Source: Gammaproteobacteria bacterium UBA2679 (GTDB lineage Bacteria > Pseudomonadota > Gammaproteobacteria > Pseudomonadales > Oleiphilaceae). From it: DNA of 64,000 bases. The notes beneath the pieces were generated by a model. The model was not told where the DNA came from. It saw only the letters and a program-made list of their open reading frames with translations, and did not search any database. Within the stretch, counting starts at the first letter, position 1. Each line of letters begins with the position of its first letter. This document shows positions 9,299-17,463 of this stretch, piece after piece. Location of the stretch: positions 1 through 64,000 of the forward strand of contig DEMD01000008.1 of the NCBI GenBank assembly GCA_002354735.1, given 5' to 3'. The position numbers and the translations under genes are program-made.

Positions 9299-11437
9299 TC
9301 AGATGCTGGTACTGTTTGGTATCATCGAGGGCAACTGGAACAGGTATGGCATGGGCCGCGTCTTGTTTCGTCCGCATATTTCGATCTCTGCCAATGCCAG
9401 CGCATGCTGAAAGCCGCTAACCGCCTCCTGAGCCCGCTGGTCGGCGAAGTAAGGCTCTCGTGGATCATCACTATATTGCCCGAGGGTATCGTACTGTACG
9501 CCGCTCAAGAGATATTCAAACGATAGTGTGTACAGTGCGATGTCCAGAGGTGGATACCACCCTACAGCCTTGTCCTTGCTTGTGATCACAGTACGTCGAG
9601 CCGGCAGTGGATTATAGATGCAACCTGAGACGCTGGGGCTGAAGGACATGAGGGGATACTGCGCATAATTGACCGATGCATGCAGCGGCCCTGCGATGTA
9701 GATGATGTGGGAGACAATCTGAATCAGATAGTCGAGGCTGTCTATCATGAATGGCTGTTGGGGGTCGCCAGTCGGCTTCAGACCGTTGAGTCCTTTGAAA
9801 TCAGCAAACCTGGGTGAGACAAGCTCGCTAATGAACCCCTGCAGTTCACTGTCGCCGGCCACTGCAGTGTCGTCCGCGTAATAGATCCCCAGATAGGCTG
9901 TCACGTAGCGCTTGATGGCGGCCCACAGTAGCAGCGTGTCGTCCCGGAATGCGAAGTCGGGCAGGCTGCCGGCATCGACGCCGCGAGCGTCAAACAAGCG
10001 ATCCGGGCTCTGCTCGTCCCACCGCCAGGCCTGCCTTGCCTCGGCGACCATGGCCAGGGATGACTCCACTTTCAAGCCGACAGTGTTGGCCACAACCCCG
10101 CCAGGAATAACGAGACTGTGCATGGCGTTGTCGTTGATGTTCAGCGTGAAACGGAAATGTGGAATCAGCAACTGCAGTAAAGGATGTTGATCAGACAATT
10201 GGCGGTGTGCCGCAACGATCATCGGGTCCAGCGTCAGGTGGCAGGCGCCGAGGTGGGCGACGTTTTCGTGCTGCATCGCACAGGCCACGTTCACCAGCGT
10301 CTTGGCGAGTTGCCACTTCAGGCCCTTGGCATCGTTGGCGTCAGCGCAGTCGTTGGGTGTGAAGATAGGCGCAGATTCTGCGTCATGTTGCTGTTGCAGC
10401 TGAATGGCAATCGGCTGCATTGCGCCGTTGCTCTCGGGGTATCCCGGGCCAGGATCGGGATTCCAGTAAAACACGGCGATCGGCGCGGCCACATAGCGCT
10501 CCTCACCATGATTGGGATCAGTCCTGGCGTCGGCCAACATCGAATAGTCGCATACGTAAAGCCGTCTTTTTTTGGCGGCAGCTTTCAGCGTCAGTCCTGC
10601 ATCCCCGGTTACTGACTGGAGTATCGCATCTGTGAGCGGCATTTTTTTGAGCAGTGCGGACAAGCGCGTCGCGTAGGCCGGCGCATCCTTATCGAGTCTG
10701 ACTCCCGTCAGAATGGTCGTATTGAACCCTGCAGTCTGTAGATAGCCAAAATACCAATCCTGCTCATAAGGTTCGGCCTTGCTCTTCATCCATGGCTGCC
10801 TCGTGACCTCCAATGTCTGCGGCTTGGGCAGGAGCTCGAAAAGCTTTGTGTAGTCAGCGACGCCGGTCGCCTGGAGATAATCCCGTCGACCATCTCGATC
10901 AAGCATGCTGAAGAGGGTCGATCTCAGCAAAGCCGTCGGGCCATCACGAAGCATTTCTTCAAATACCTGATTCAGGCCTGTGGCCATCCGCTGAAGGTCA
11001 GCTGGAATTCTAACCAGGCCTTCCAGGGCTCGAGGCACCTTGCTCAGGCTACCCAGCAGACCCTTCAGGTTCTCCAGGTCACGCTCGAGATGAAAGATGC
11101 TCAGGTTGTCTTCGAGCTTGTCCCAGGCTTTTTCAACATCCCGGATTGCTTCAGTGGGCAGATCGTCTTCCAGCTCTTCTGCAAGAATGCCGAGTACGAC
11201 ATACTTGAAATTCGCGGCGAGACGCAGGAATACTGGCAGTACCTTGGCTGTGTAGGCCAGCGAAAACTCCTCGCCTTTCGGTACCCCGGCAGATAATGGC
11301 ACATGCTCCAGGTACGACTGCATGTAGTTGTAGTTGGTGCGCGCCAGGGAGAGCTGGAACTGGCGCTGAGACTGGGCTGTGGGGCTGTCGTTCTGGGGAA
11401 GACTGGGCATGGTTGTGCTGGGTAGGGCATCGATCAT
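9299..11437 (-). CDS. Bacterial lipoxygenase
   Basis: A 712-residue lipoxygenase, which adds O2 to polyunsaturated fatty acids to give hydroperoxides. All five expected non-haem iron ligands are visible: the H-x4-H pair in HENVAH (His390, His395), His586 and Asn590 in HASVN, and a C-terminal Ile712 in the family-typical ending IPNSTSI. The start was set at 11437 because AAGGAAAA lies about 4-6 nt upstream; an in-frame ATG at 11479 would add 14 residues without a clear ribosome site. Unlike LoxA of Pseudomonas aeruginosa, no signal peptide is visible, suggesting a cytoplasmic enzyme. It converges on the cyclase gene with 16 bp between stops. Its in vivo substrate is uncertain, since most bacteria lack polyunsaturated fatty acids. 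Confidence 0.9.
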   Translation of the reverse strand: MIDALPSTTMPSLPQNDSPTAQSQRQFQLSLARTNYNYMQSYLEHVPLSAGVPKGEEFSLAYTAKVLPVFLRLAANFKYVVLGILAEELEDDLPTEAIRDVEKAWDKLEDNLSIFHLERDLENLKGLLGSLSKVPRALEGLVRIPADLQRMATGLNQVFEEMLRDGPTALLRSTLFSMLDRDGRRDYLQATGVADYTKLFELLPKPQTLEVTRQPWMKSKAEPYEQDWYFGYLQTAGFNTTILTGVRLDKDAPAYATRLSALLKKMPLTDAILQSVTGDAGLTLKAAAKKRRLYVCDYSMLADARTDPNHGEERYVAAPIAVFYWNPDPGPGYPESNGAMQPIAIQLQQQHDAESAPIFTPNDCADANDAKGLKWQLAKTLVNVACAMQHENVAHLGACHLTLDPMIVAAHRQLSDQHPLLQLLIPHFRFTLNINDNAMHSLVIPGGVVANTVGLKVESSLAMVAEARQAWRWDEQSPDRLFDARGVDAGSLPDFAFRDDTLLLWAAIKRYVTAYLGIYYADDTAVAGDSELQGFISELVSPRFADFKGLNGLKPTGDPQQPFMIDSLDYLIQIVSHIIYIAGPLHASVNYAQYPLMSFSPSVSGCIYNPLPARRTVITSKDKAVGWYPPLDIALYTLSFEYLLSGVQYDTLGQYSDDPREPYFADQRAQEAVSGFQHALALAEIEICGRNKTRPMPYLFQLPSMIPNSTSI

Positions 11438-11635
11438 CAACTTTTCCTTACAGCAGAAAGATGGGACTACATCGATCAAGATTTTTTTTGTTGCCTATTA
11501 GGTATAGATGATGAGGAGGGAAGTGCGAAGTTACGTGAATCGAGTGGCGTGTTAAAGTTGGCGTTCAAAGTACCGGAACCTGTTGCGCAAATGCATGAGC
11601 AGCGGCAGACCCTGGCCATTGTTTGGAGTAACTTG

Positions 11636-12466
11636 ATGACGAGCTTGTTTATTCCCGCTTCTGCGGCCAAACATTGTGCGAAGCCTGGCCTCCAACGCCT
11701 GATCTTCAGGTCCTGGTGGCGACCAGGGAGCGGCAGTACGCGAATTCTCGCCAGTCTGCTGCTATCTTCGGCTGTAACCTTCGCTCAGGCGGAAGAAAAC
11801 ACGTCCACTCTGCAACGTTCTCTCATTCTAGGCTTCGTCGAGTTTCCGCCTGCGTCGTATGTGGATGCCGATGGAAAGCCTGCTGGAGAACTACTGGATT
11901 TGGGGCAGCGGGCGCTCGCAGAGGCTGGTTACAGCTGGGAGGCGAAGCACTATCCCGCAAACAGGCTGGCTTCGTACATGGGCACGGGCGAGGTCGATCT
12001 GTTCCTCGGCATATCCACTGTTCCTGGCTTCGAGGGCAATACAATTGCTGGAGAGAAGACGATCGCGCATATCGAGCTGCGCGCCTACGCCAAGGGCGAT
12101 GCACCGGTAATAGAACGCTGGGAAGATCTGAGAGGAAAGACGGTCATCATCCTGCGCGGATACAGCTACGGTGGCTGGATAGGCGAAATTCTGGATCCCG
12201 CTAATGGCATCAATGCGCTGGAGGTCGACGAGCACGAACAGGCCCTCAAGGTGCTGAACCTGGGTCGGGGGGACATTCTGCTGGACTACAAAAGCCCGGT
12301 TGACACCGCGCTCAGGCAGGTCGAAGTGCCCGACTTGCAAAGCACGCTGATCTCGCTGCTCAATTGCAAGTTCGTCGTGTCCCGAAAGACGCCTCAGGCG
12401 CAGAAAGTGCTGACAGACCTTGAGGCAGCCTTCGAGCGCCTGGAAGAGCGTGAGGCAGTGTACTGA
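11636..12466 (+). CDS. Periplasmic solute-binding protein, family 3-like
   Basis: About 276 residues. After a ~30-residue N-terminal segment comes a hydrophobic stretch ending in AQA, read as a signal peptide. The mature part resembles family 3 amino-acid-type binding proteins: an opening strand LGFVEFPPASY with aromatic/polar residues, a DLFLGIS segment and a hinge-like RGKTVIILRGYSYG. I chose ATG 11636 because GGAG sits 7 nt upstream; GTG 11549 and ATG 11591 are open in the same frame but lack ribosome sites. No permease or ATPase genes are adjacent, so it may be a sensor-type or orphan binding protein. Its stop is one base from the end of the convergent arsC-like gene. Confidence 0.65.
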   Translation: MTSLFIPASAAKHCAKPGLQRLIFRSWWRPGSGSTRILASLLLSSAVTFAQAEENTSTLQRSLILGFVEFPPASYVDADGKPAGELLDLGQRALAEAGYSWEAKHYPANRLASYMGTGEVDLFLGISTVPGFEGNTIAGEKTIAHIELRAYAKGDAPVIERWEDLRGKTVIILRGYSYGGWIGEILDPANGINALEVDEHEQALKVLNLGRGDILLDYKSPVDTALRQVEVPDLQSTLISLLNCKFVVSRKTPQAQKVLTDLEAAFERLEEREAVY

Positions 12467-12467
12467 C

Positions 12468-12830
12468 TCACGATCGTGAGGCGTCTATCAAAGCGAGCAC
12501 CAGCTCAGGCGGCCGGCACACCTTTACGCCGGCCGGCGCCACCACAATCGGCCGATTGATCAGCCTTGGGTGCGCCGCCAGCGCATCTAGACGAGCTTCT
12601 TCGGTTGTCGTGGCATCACCGAGATTCATGGCCTTGAACTCATCCTCATTCGGTCGCATGAGCTCAAGTACCGAGACACCAGCACGGTCTGCCAGCGCGG
12701 TCAGGGTCGCCTTGTCAGGCGGGTTCTTCAGATATTCAACGACGGTCGGCTCGACCCCTGCATCCTTGATCAGCTTAAGGGCTGCACGGGATTTACTGCA
12801 GGCCGGATTGTGGTAGATCGTGATGTCCAT
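12468..12830 (-). CDS. arsC: Arsenate reductase family protein (ArsC, glutaredoxin-linked type)
   Basis: A 120-residue thioredoxin-fold protein beginning MDITIYHNPACSKSR, with the ArsC catalytic cysteine at position 11 and the downstream INRPIV segment that supplies a conserved arginine. Such enzymes reduce arsenate to arsenite using glutathione and glutaredoxin. The start is ATG 12830, preceded by GGAGTG. The longer open frame runs back through the tmRNA gene and is not coding. There is no arsR, arsB or acr3 beside it. It could therefore be a housekeeping ArsC/YffB-type protein rather than part of a resistance operon. Confidence 0.85.
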   Translation of the reverse strand: MDITIYHNPACSKSRAALKLIKDAGVEPTVVEYLKNPPDKATLTALADRAGVSVLELMRPNEDEFKAMNLGDATTTEEARLDALAAHPRLINRPIVVAPAGVKVCRPPELVLALIDASRS

Positions 12831-12860
12831 AAGGCACTCCGTGGTATTGCTGCAGGCATA

Positions 12861-12890
12861 AAAAAAGCCAGCCCTTGCGGGGCTGGCTTT
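12861..12890 (-). terminator. Rho-independent terminator of tmRNA
   Basis: On the minus strand AGCCAGCC pairs with GGCTGGCT around a 7-nt loop and is followed by six Ts. It lies 9 nt beyond the mature 3' CCA of tmRNA, between tmRNA and arsC. Confidence 0.9.
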
Positions 12891-12898
12891 ACGATGTT

Positions 12899-13253
12899 TG
12901 GTGGAGACGGCGGGAATTGAACCCGCGTCCGCCAATCCTCTGCCATCGGCTCTACATGCTTAGTTTCCCTCTATTGATCTAGCCGTAAACGACCCGGGGG
13001 GCAGGGTGTAAACAGCGATTCTCCTTAAGGTTTCGCCAGTCGGTAGGAGACATTCCTCATGGCTAGCTTATTCTGATGACGCTCAGTACCGCGATATAAG
13101 CATCTTGGCGTGAGCGCTAACGGGGGTTTAGGCCGCTAGAGCGTAGTTGTCGTCGTTTGCAACTATAGTTTTCAGAGATTGGAGTACGTGAGTCTCTGCC
13201 CTCACGACATGCACCTTTGGGTTTGTAATCGGCGTCGAAACCAAGTCGTCCCC
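12899..13253 (-). ncRNA. ssrA: tmRNA (transfer-messenger RNA)
   Basis: A 355-nt RNA that rescues stalled ribosomes by trans-translation with SmpB. The 5' end GGGGACG pairs with CGTCTCC next to the 3' ACCA, and the T arm carries GGTTCAATTCC. The tag frame at 13160-13128 reads ANDDNYALAA followed by TAA, preceded by the usual ATAGTT region. A TATACT-like -10 box lies about 11 nt upstream of the mature 5' end (13264-13269), with no convincing -35. Its terminator follows directly. smpB lies 3.6 kb away on the same strand with two unrelated genes in between. Confidence 0.97.
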
Positions 13254-13414
13254 AGGATTAGTCAGTATACGACACTGACTTGCTCATATATAGAGCCAGC
13301 CAGACGATTTTCAAGTCGACCTGGCTGTATCCAAGCGAGAATAACGATTACATCGCGGTAAGACAGCCTTGGCTGACTAACTGGGAGTGAGGCGGATGCG
13401 AGACATTGGGTGCC

Positions 13415-15868
13415 TCAGGGCTGCTGCGAAAGCTCTGACAGCAGCGTCATCAGTTCAGGCACATTGACTGGTTTCACGAGGTGATGCGCGAAGCCCGCGG
13501 CTGCGGTCTTTTCACGGTCTTTGTCTTGTCCGTAGCCAGTCACAGCGATCAAGGTACTGCACGCCGTACCTGACCGCTTCCGAAGTTGACGGGCCAGCTC
13601 ATTGCCATCCATGTCGGGCAAGCCGATGTCGAGCAGGCAGACGTCGGGCCTTTCCGTCTCGGCGCGCTCAAGCGCTTTTTCGGAGCTATGTTCGACACTC
13701 ACTGAGTGGCCCGCTGCCTCGAGCAGCATTGCGAGCATAACGGCTGCATCAACGTTATCGTCGACAATCAGAACCTTGAGCGTGGAACTGCCATTGGGTG
13801 CTTTCGAGACATCGACAGCGGGTGAAGCCTCCCTGACATTCGGCACTACGCCTGGCAATCTGATCGTGAACTCGCTGCCTTTGCCTGAAGCCGGGCTTTC
13901 AGCTGAGACATTACCCCCATGTAGTTCCACCAGTCGCTTGACCAGCGCCAGTCCAATGCCCAAGCCTCCGGGTGAACGGTCGGAGCTGCGCTTCGCCTGA
14001 GTGAATAGTTCGAATGCTGATGGAATGAGCTCGGGGGGCATGCCTATCCCGTTATCGCTCACCACGAATACTACTTCGCTATCCTCGGCTCTGGCACTCA
14101 CTCTAATATTTCCGCCTTCAGGAGTGTATTTGGCAGCATTGTTGAGCAGGTTGCTTAGCACCTGGACGAGCCGTTTCAAGTCTCCCCGCACCCATAGCTG
14201 ACTCGGCGGGACAAGGACCTGGATTTGGTGGCGCCGCGCATCGACGAGTGGGCGAACCTGCTCGACGGCTGCCGATACGATACTTTCTACATCGAGCATA
14301 TCGTCTGCAAGTGTGATCAGCCCACGAGTGACCCGAGAGACATCCATGAGATCGTCAACCAGGCTGGTCATGTGATTGACCTGCCGGGAGATGACCTCGC
14401 TTGTTTGCTGAATCTCGGAAGCATCGATCTGCCGGCTTTGCAGCAGTTCAGCAGCTGCGCTGATGGGCGCAAGTGGATTACGTAATTCGTGGGCCAGCAT
14501 TGCCAGAAACTCATCCTTTCGCTGGTCGGTCTCCTTGAGCTTTTCGATAATGCGCTTGCGCTGGGTTACATCACGGAAAAAGATGGCTACCCCGCCTTCG
14601 GGGACCGGATACATCCTCAGTTCGATGATGCTGGGATGTTCGTCACCCAGTGCAAAATGCTGCTCACAATTCACGGGTTGGCGATGCAGCATCACGCCAC
14701 CATGACAGGCTTCGAGGCTATCTTGCGACAGCCCTGGCCATATGCTCCAAAAGTTCCGGTCAGCGACTTGAGCCGAAGACGTTCGGCTGATCCTGAGCCC
14801 CGCGGCGTTGATCCGCAGAATTCTCCAGTCAGCATCGACGATGGCGAAGCCCTCCGTCATGCTGTCGAAGATATGTCGGCTCTGGTCCCGCTCCGCCCGA
14901 AGTTCTGCCTGGGCGCGCGCATGCTCCACCGCCGACCAGCTACGTTCGGCCATGTCCTGAGCCAGCTGAAGATCGATTTCAGTCCAATGATAGGGCTGGC
15001 TCTGATGAAGCTGAAGAACGATCCTGAGTTTGCCAGACTTGACCAGGGGAATGGCTATAAATGCCTGAATGCCGGCACGGCTATAGGTGGCGGCTTGATG
15101 GCGCAGTCGTGGGTCCTTGGCCACGTCGTCGACGAGCACGGCACGCCCATGACTCAGTTCGACTATGATGTCGGACTCGAAATCATCCAGTTGTCGATAA
15201 AAGCCTGCAATGCTGCTGACGCCTGCCTGCGTCCAGTCCTGCCTGATGAGAAACGTCCGTTCAATTTCGTTGATTTCTGAAAACAGTACCCGCGAAACAT
15301 TAACTTCCTCACCCAATATTCTGATTGCGGTCGTGACAACTCCGGCGGGATCGGCAATTGATGCCAGACTATCCGACAATTTCAACTGAAAGGCGTTCCG
15401 CCGTTCGCTCAGGACGTGCACGGTGGTCTCGGTTACGGTGCAGAACATTCCGCCTACTTCGTCGTCCGAAATCCGTAGTGGCGAATAGCAGAACGTGAAC
15501 CAGGCATGCTCGGGGAAGCCGTTACGCTCGATAACGAGCGGCATGTTTTCGTGAAAAGTAGCCTCTCCGGCAAGCGCTTTATCGACGATTGGGCTGATCT
15601 CCGACCAGATTTCCCACCAGACTTCGGAAAAGGGCTGACCAAAGGCGGCTGGATGTTTGTTGCCCATGATGCGGGAATACTGATCGTTATACAGGAAGGC
15701 GAGATTCGGGCCCCAGGCGACGAACATAGGGAATTGGGAGTCCACCATCAGTTTGACGACCGTCAACAGCGCCTTTGGCCAGCGATCCGGCGAGCCGAGC
15801 GTTGAGCTGGCCAGGTCAGGGCTGCGGAGCAGATCCTCGACCGTAAAATTGTTAGCTGAAATGGGCAT
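13415..15868 (-). CDS. Hybrid sensor histidine kinase (PAS-GAF-PAS-HisKA-HATPase-REC)
   Basis: An 817-residue protein without evident membrane segments, so probably a cytosolic sensor. A PAS-like domain (~25-150) is followed by GAF (~165-318), a second PAS (~328-435), and a HisKA dimerisation helix with phospho-acceptor His460 in AHELRNPLAPI. Then come the ATPase (N-box NNAAKYTPEGG, G1 DNGIGM, G2 GLGIGLALVKRL) and a C-terminal receiver with Asp747 in LLDIGLPDMDG and Lys799. No DNA-binding response regulator or Hpt gene adjoins it, so it is an orphan whose output partner is elsewhere. It stands between tmRNA and smpB, which are adjacent in many relatives. The ligand is unknown. Confidence 0.9.
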   Translation of the reverse strand: MPISANNFTVEDLLRSPDLASSTLGSPDRWPKALLTVVKLMVDSQFPMFVAWGPNLAFLYNDQYSRIMGNKHPAAFGQPFSEVWWEIWSEISPIVDKALAGEATFHENMPLVIERNGFPEHAWFTFCYSPLRISDDEVGGMFCTVTETTVHVLSERRNAFQLKLSDSLASIADPAGVVTTAIRILGEEVNVSRVLFSEINEIERTFLIRQDWTQAGVSSIAGFYRQLDDFESDIIVELSHGRAVLVDDVAKDPRLRHQAATYSRAGIQAFIAIPLVKSGKLRIVLQLHQSQPYHWTEIDLQLAQDMAERSWSAVEHARAQAELRAERDQSRHIFDSMTEGFAIVDADWRILRINAAGLRISRTSSAQVADRNFWSIWPGLSQDSLEACHGGVMLHRQPVNCEQHFALGDEHPSIIELRMYPVPEGGVAIFFRDVTQRKRIIEKLKETDQRKDEFLAMLAHELRNPLAPISAAAELLQSRQIDASEIQQTSEVISRQVNHMTSLVDDLMDVSRVTRGLITLADDMLDVESIVSAAVEQVRPLVDARRHQIQVLVPPSQLWVRGDLKRLVQVLSNLLNNAAKYTPEGGNIRVSARAEDSEVVFVVSDNGIGMPPELIPSAFELFTQAKRSSDRSPGGLGIGLALVKRLVELHGGNVSAESPASGKGSEFTIRLPGVVPNVREASPAVDVSKAPNGSSTLKVLIVDDNVDAAVMLAMLLEAAGHSVSVEHSSEKALERAETERPDVCLLDIGLPDMDGNELARQLRKRSGTACSTLIAVTGYGQDKDREKTAAAGFAHHLVKPVNVPELMTLLSELSQQP

Positions 15869-16003
15869 GAATAAGACCGGGTGGCACGATCGAAGGACGA
15901 CGCCCTATAGACGGCGATAAATAACACATACTTGCGAGTTTCTCTCAGGAGGGGCGGCGCTCGAAAAGCCTAGGATACACTTGTGATGCTTTCAAGCATG
16001 CAT

Positions 16004-16029
16004 CCCCCTCAAAGGCGCTGTTGAGGGGG
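16004..16029 (-). other. Strong hairpin directly after the ElyC-like gene
   Basis: CCCCCTCAA pairs with TTGAGGGGG around an 8-nt loop, immediately downstream of the stop at 16030. No T run follows on the minus strand, so it may stabilise the mRNA end rather than act as a classic terminator. A second perfect short stem (ATGCTT/AAGCAT) lies just beyond at about 15986-15999. Confidence 0.4.
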
Positions 16030-16824
16030 CTAACGAAAGCGCAATCGATAGAACCAGTAACCGATATATTCCCGGATGGCTTCCTGAGTCATGGCCAGAC
16101 TCCCGGCATCAGGTATCAGACCAAGCAGGACCGGCCCATGCTGCTCGGTCACACGAATATCCGTTGGAAAAGCAGTGATCTCTGGAGCCCACTCTGCACT
16201 GCTGAGGCGCCTGGCCTGGAAGTCGAACAGAAATTTCGAGCGCGGCATGTGGTAGGCAGATGTTACGAGAATCAGTCGGCTGTAACCTAGGCTCTTCGCT
16301 AAAGCCAGTGTGAATTCTGCATTCTGTGCAGTGTTGCGGCTATCAGGCTCGAGTACGATGGCTTCCTCAGGTATGCCCAGCTGAAGCAGAATCAATTTCT
16401 GATAGTCAGCCTCTGAGCCTAGTCCCGGCTGCGGAAACACCTGGCCACCACTAACAAGGATGCGCTCGGCAGTGCCGGCTTTGTAAAGTAGTGCTGCCTG
16501 AAGCACCCGATCCGCAGCAGCATTCAGGTCGGCATAAACCCGTGGCGGTTTTGGGAGCTGCACGCCGCCACCCAGCAGGATGATAGCATCTGCTTTTTCC
16601 ATGTCGTCTGCATGGTAGATGTCATGGGCATTTTCGAGGCCGCCCCATAGCCAGTTCGCAAACCAGGGCGATGCAGTGATCCAGAGAAGGGCAAAACCAC
16701 TAAGCGCAAGATTACGAAGTAGCGTCTGGTCCAATCGCCACGCCAAAATGACGATAACGAACAGGAGAATCAGACACCAGGTGGTGGGGTAGAGTATATA
16801 AGGCAGCAACTTGTTCCATATCAT
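16030..16824 (-). CDS. ElyC/SanA/YdcF-family (DUF218) membrane protein
   Basis: A 264-residue protein. Two hydrophobic helices in the first ~65 residues precede a DUF218 domain with ADAIILLGGGVQ, SRNTAQNAEFTLAL and LVTSAYHMPRSKFLF, the typical conserved segments. Length and topology match E. coli ElyC, which affects peptidoglycan synthesis and use of undecaprenyl lipid carrier at the inner membrane. Its exact enzymatic role is unsettled in the family. It lies 15 bp downstream of smpB on the same strand, so it may be cotranscribed with it. Confidence 0.8.
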   Translation of the reverse strand: MIWNKLLPYILYPTTWCLILLFVIVILAWRLDQTLLRNLALSGFALLWITASPWFANWLWGGLENAHDIYHADDMEKADAIILLGGGVQLPKPPRVYADLNAAADRVLQAALLYKAGTAERILVSGGQVFPQPGLGSEADYQKLILLQLGIPEEAIVLEPDSRNTAQNAEFTLALAKSLGYSRLILVTSAYHMPRSKFLFDFQARRLSSAEWAPEITAFPTDIRVTEQHGPVLLGLIPDAGSLAMTQEAIREYIGYWFYRLRFR

Positions 16825-16839
16825 GACAGGAACAAGACT

Positions 16840-17322
16840 TTACTGCTTGACGTGTTCACGGACGATCCGCTGCTTCGAGCGTTCCCAGTCACGATCTTTC
16901 TCGGTTTCGCGTTTATCGAAATCCTTCTTGCCTCGCACGATGGCTATTTCGCACTTGACCTTGTTGTCTTTCCAGTAGAGTGAGAGCGGGACACAACTCA
17001 TGCCCTCTTGCTGGGTTCGGCCCATAATCTTGCCGATTTCACGCTTGTTGAGCAGCAGCTTCCGATACCGCAGCGGTTCTGCAATAACGTGAGTTGACGC
17101 TTCCTTCAAGGGAGTAATGTGGGCGTTAAGCAGCCAGGCTTCCTCATTTTTGAGGAATATGAACGAGTCAACGAGCTGGCACTTGCCAGCGCGCAGGCTC
17201 TTGACTTCCCAACCAAGCAGGACCAGACCAGCTTCGAATTTGTCTTCGATGTGGTAGTCAAAGCGCGCCTTCTTGTTTCGAGCTATAGTGCCCAGACTGT
17301 CTTTCTTCTTTGAATTTGCCAA
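16840..17322 (-). CDS. smpB: SsrA-binding protein SmpB
   Basis: A 160-residue tmRNA-binding protein, the usual length. It carries the OB-fold core with [30 protein letters not shown] and the basic C-terminal tail ([16 protein letters not shown]) that enters the ribosomal A site. I set the start at TTG 17322 (reading MANSKKKDS), with AGG 7 nt upstream; the longer open frame has 31 extra unconserved residues. It delivers Ala-tmRNA to stalled ribosomes. The ElyC-like gene follows closely, and tmRNA lies 3.6 kb downstream. Confidence 0.95.
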   Translation of the reverse strand: MANSKKKDSLGTIARNKKARFDYHIEDKFEAGLVLLGWEVKSLRAGKCQLVDSFIFLKNEEAWLLNAHITPLKEASTHVIAEPLRYRKLLLNKREIGKIMGRTQQEGMSCVPLSLYWKDNKVKCEIAIVRGKKDFDKRETEKDRDWERSKQRIVREHVKQ

Positions 17323-17463
17323 AATGACCTGATCTGTTTCGGGTGATTCGTTACTATCGCAAATACATCTGTATTCGCTGGCCGGGAATCGTAGCACACT
17401 CCGGCACGGGCGCACATTCTAACACGGGGTAGGCAGCAGCACTTCGGGCTCAGGAATCATTTT

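Noticed and set aside
12831..12935. N-terminal extension of ArsC (MADAGSIPAVSTKH...)
   Set aside because: It is translated from the tmRNA 3' end and its terminator; the true start is ATG 12830 with a good ribosome site.
14489..15280. 263-codon open frame opposite the hybrid kinase
   Set aside because: It is antisense to PAS/GAF/HisKA coding sequence with clear domain motifs on the other strand.
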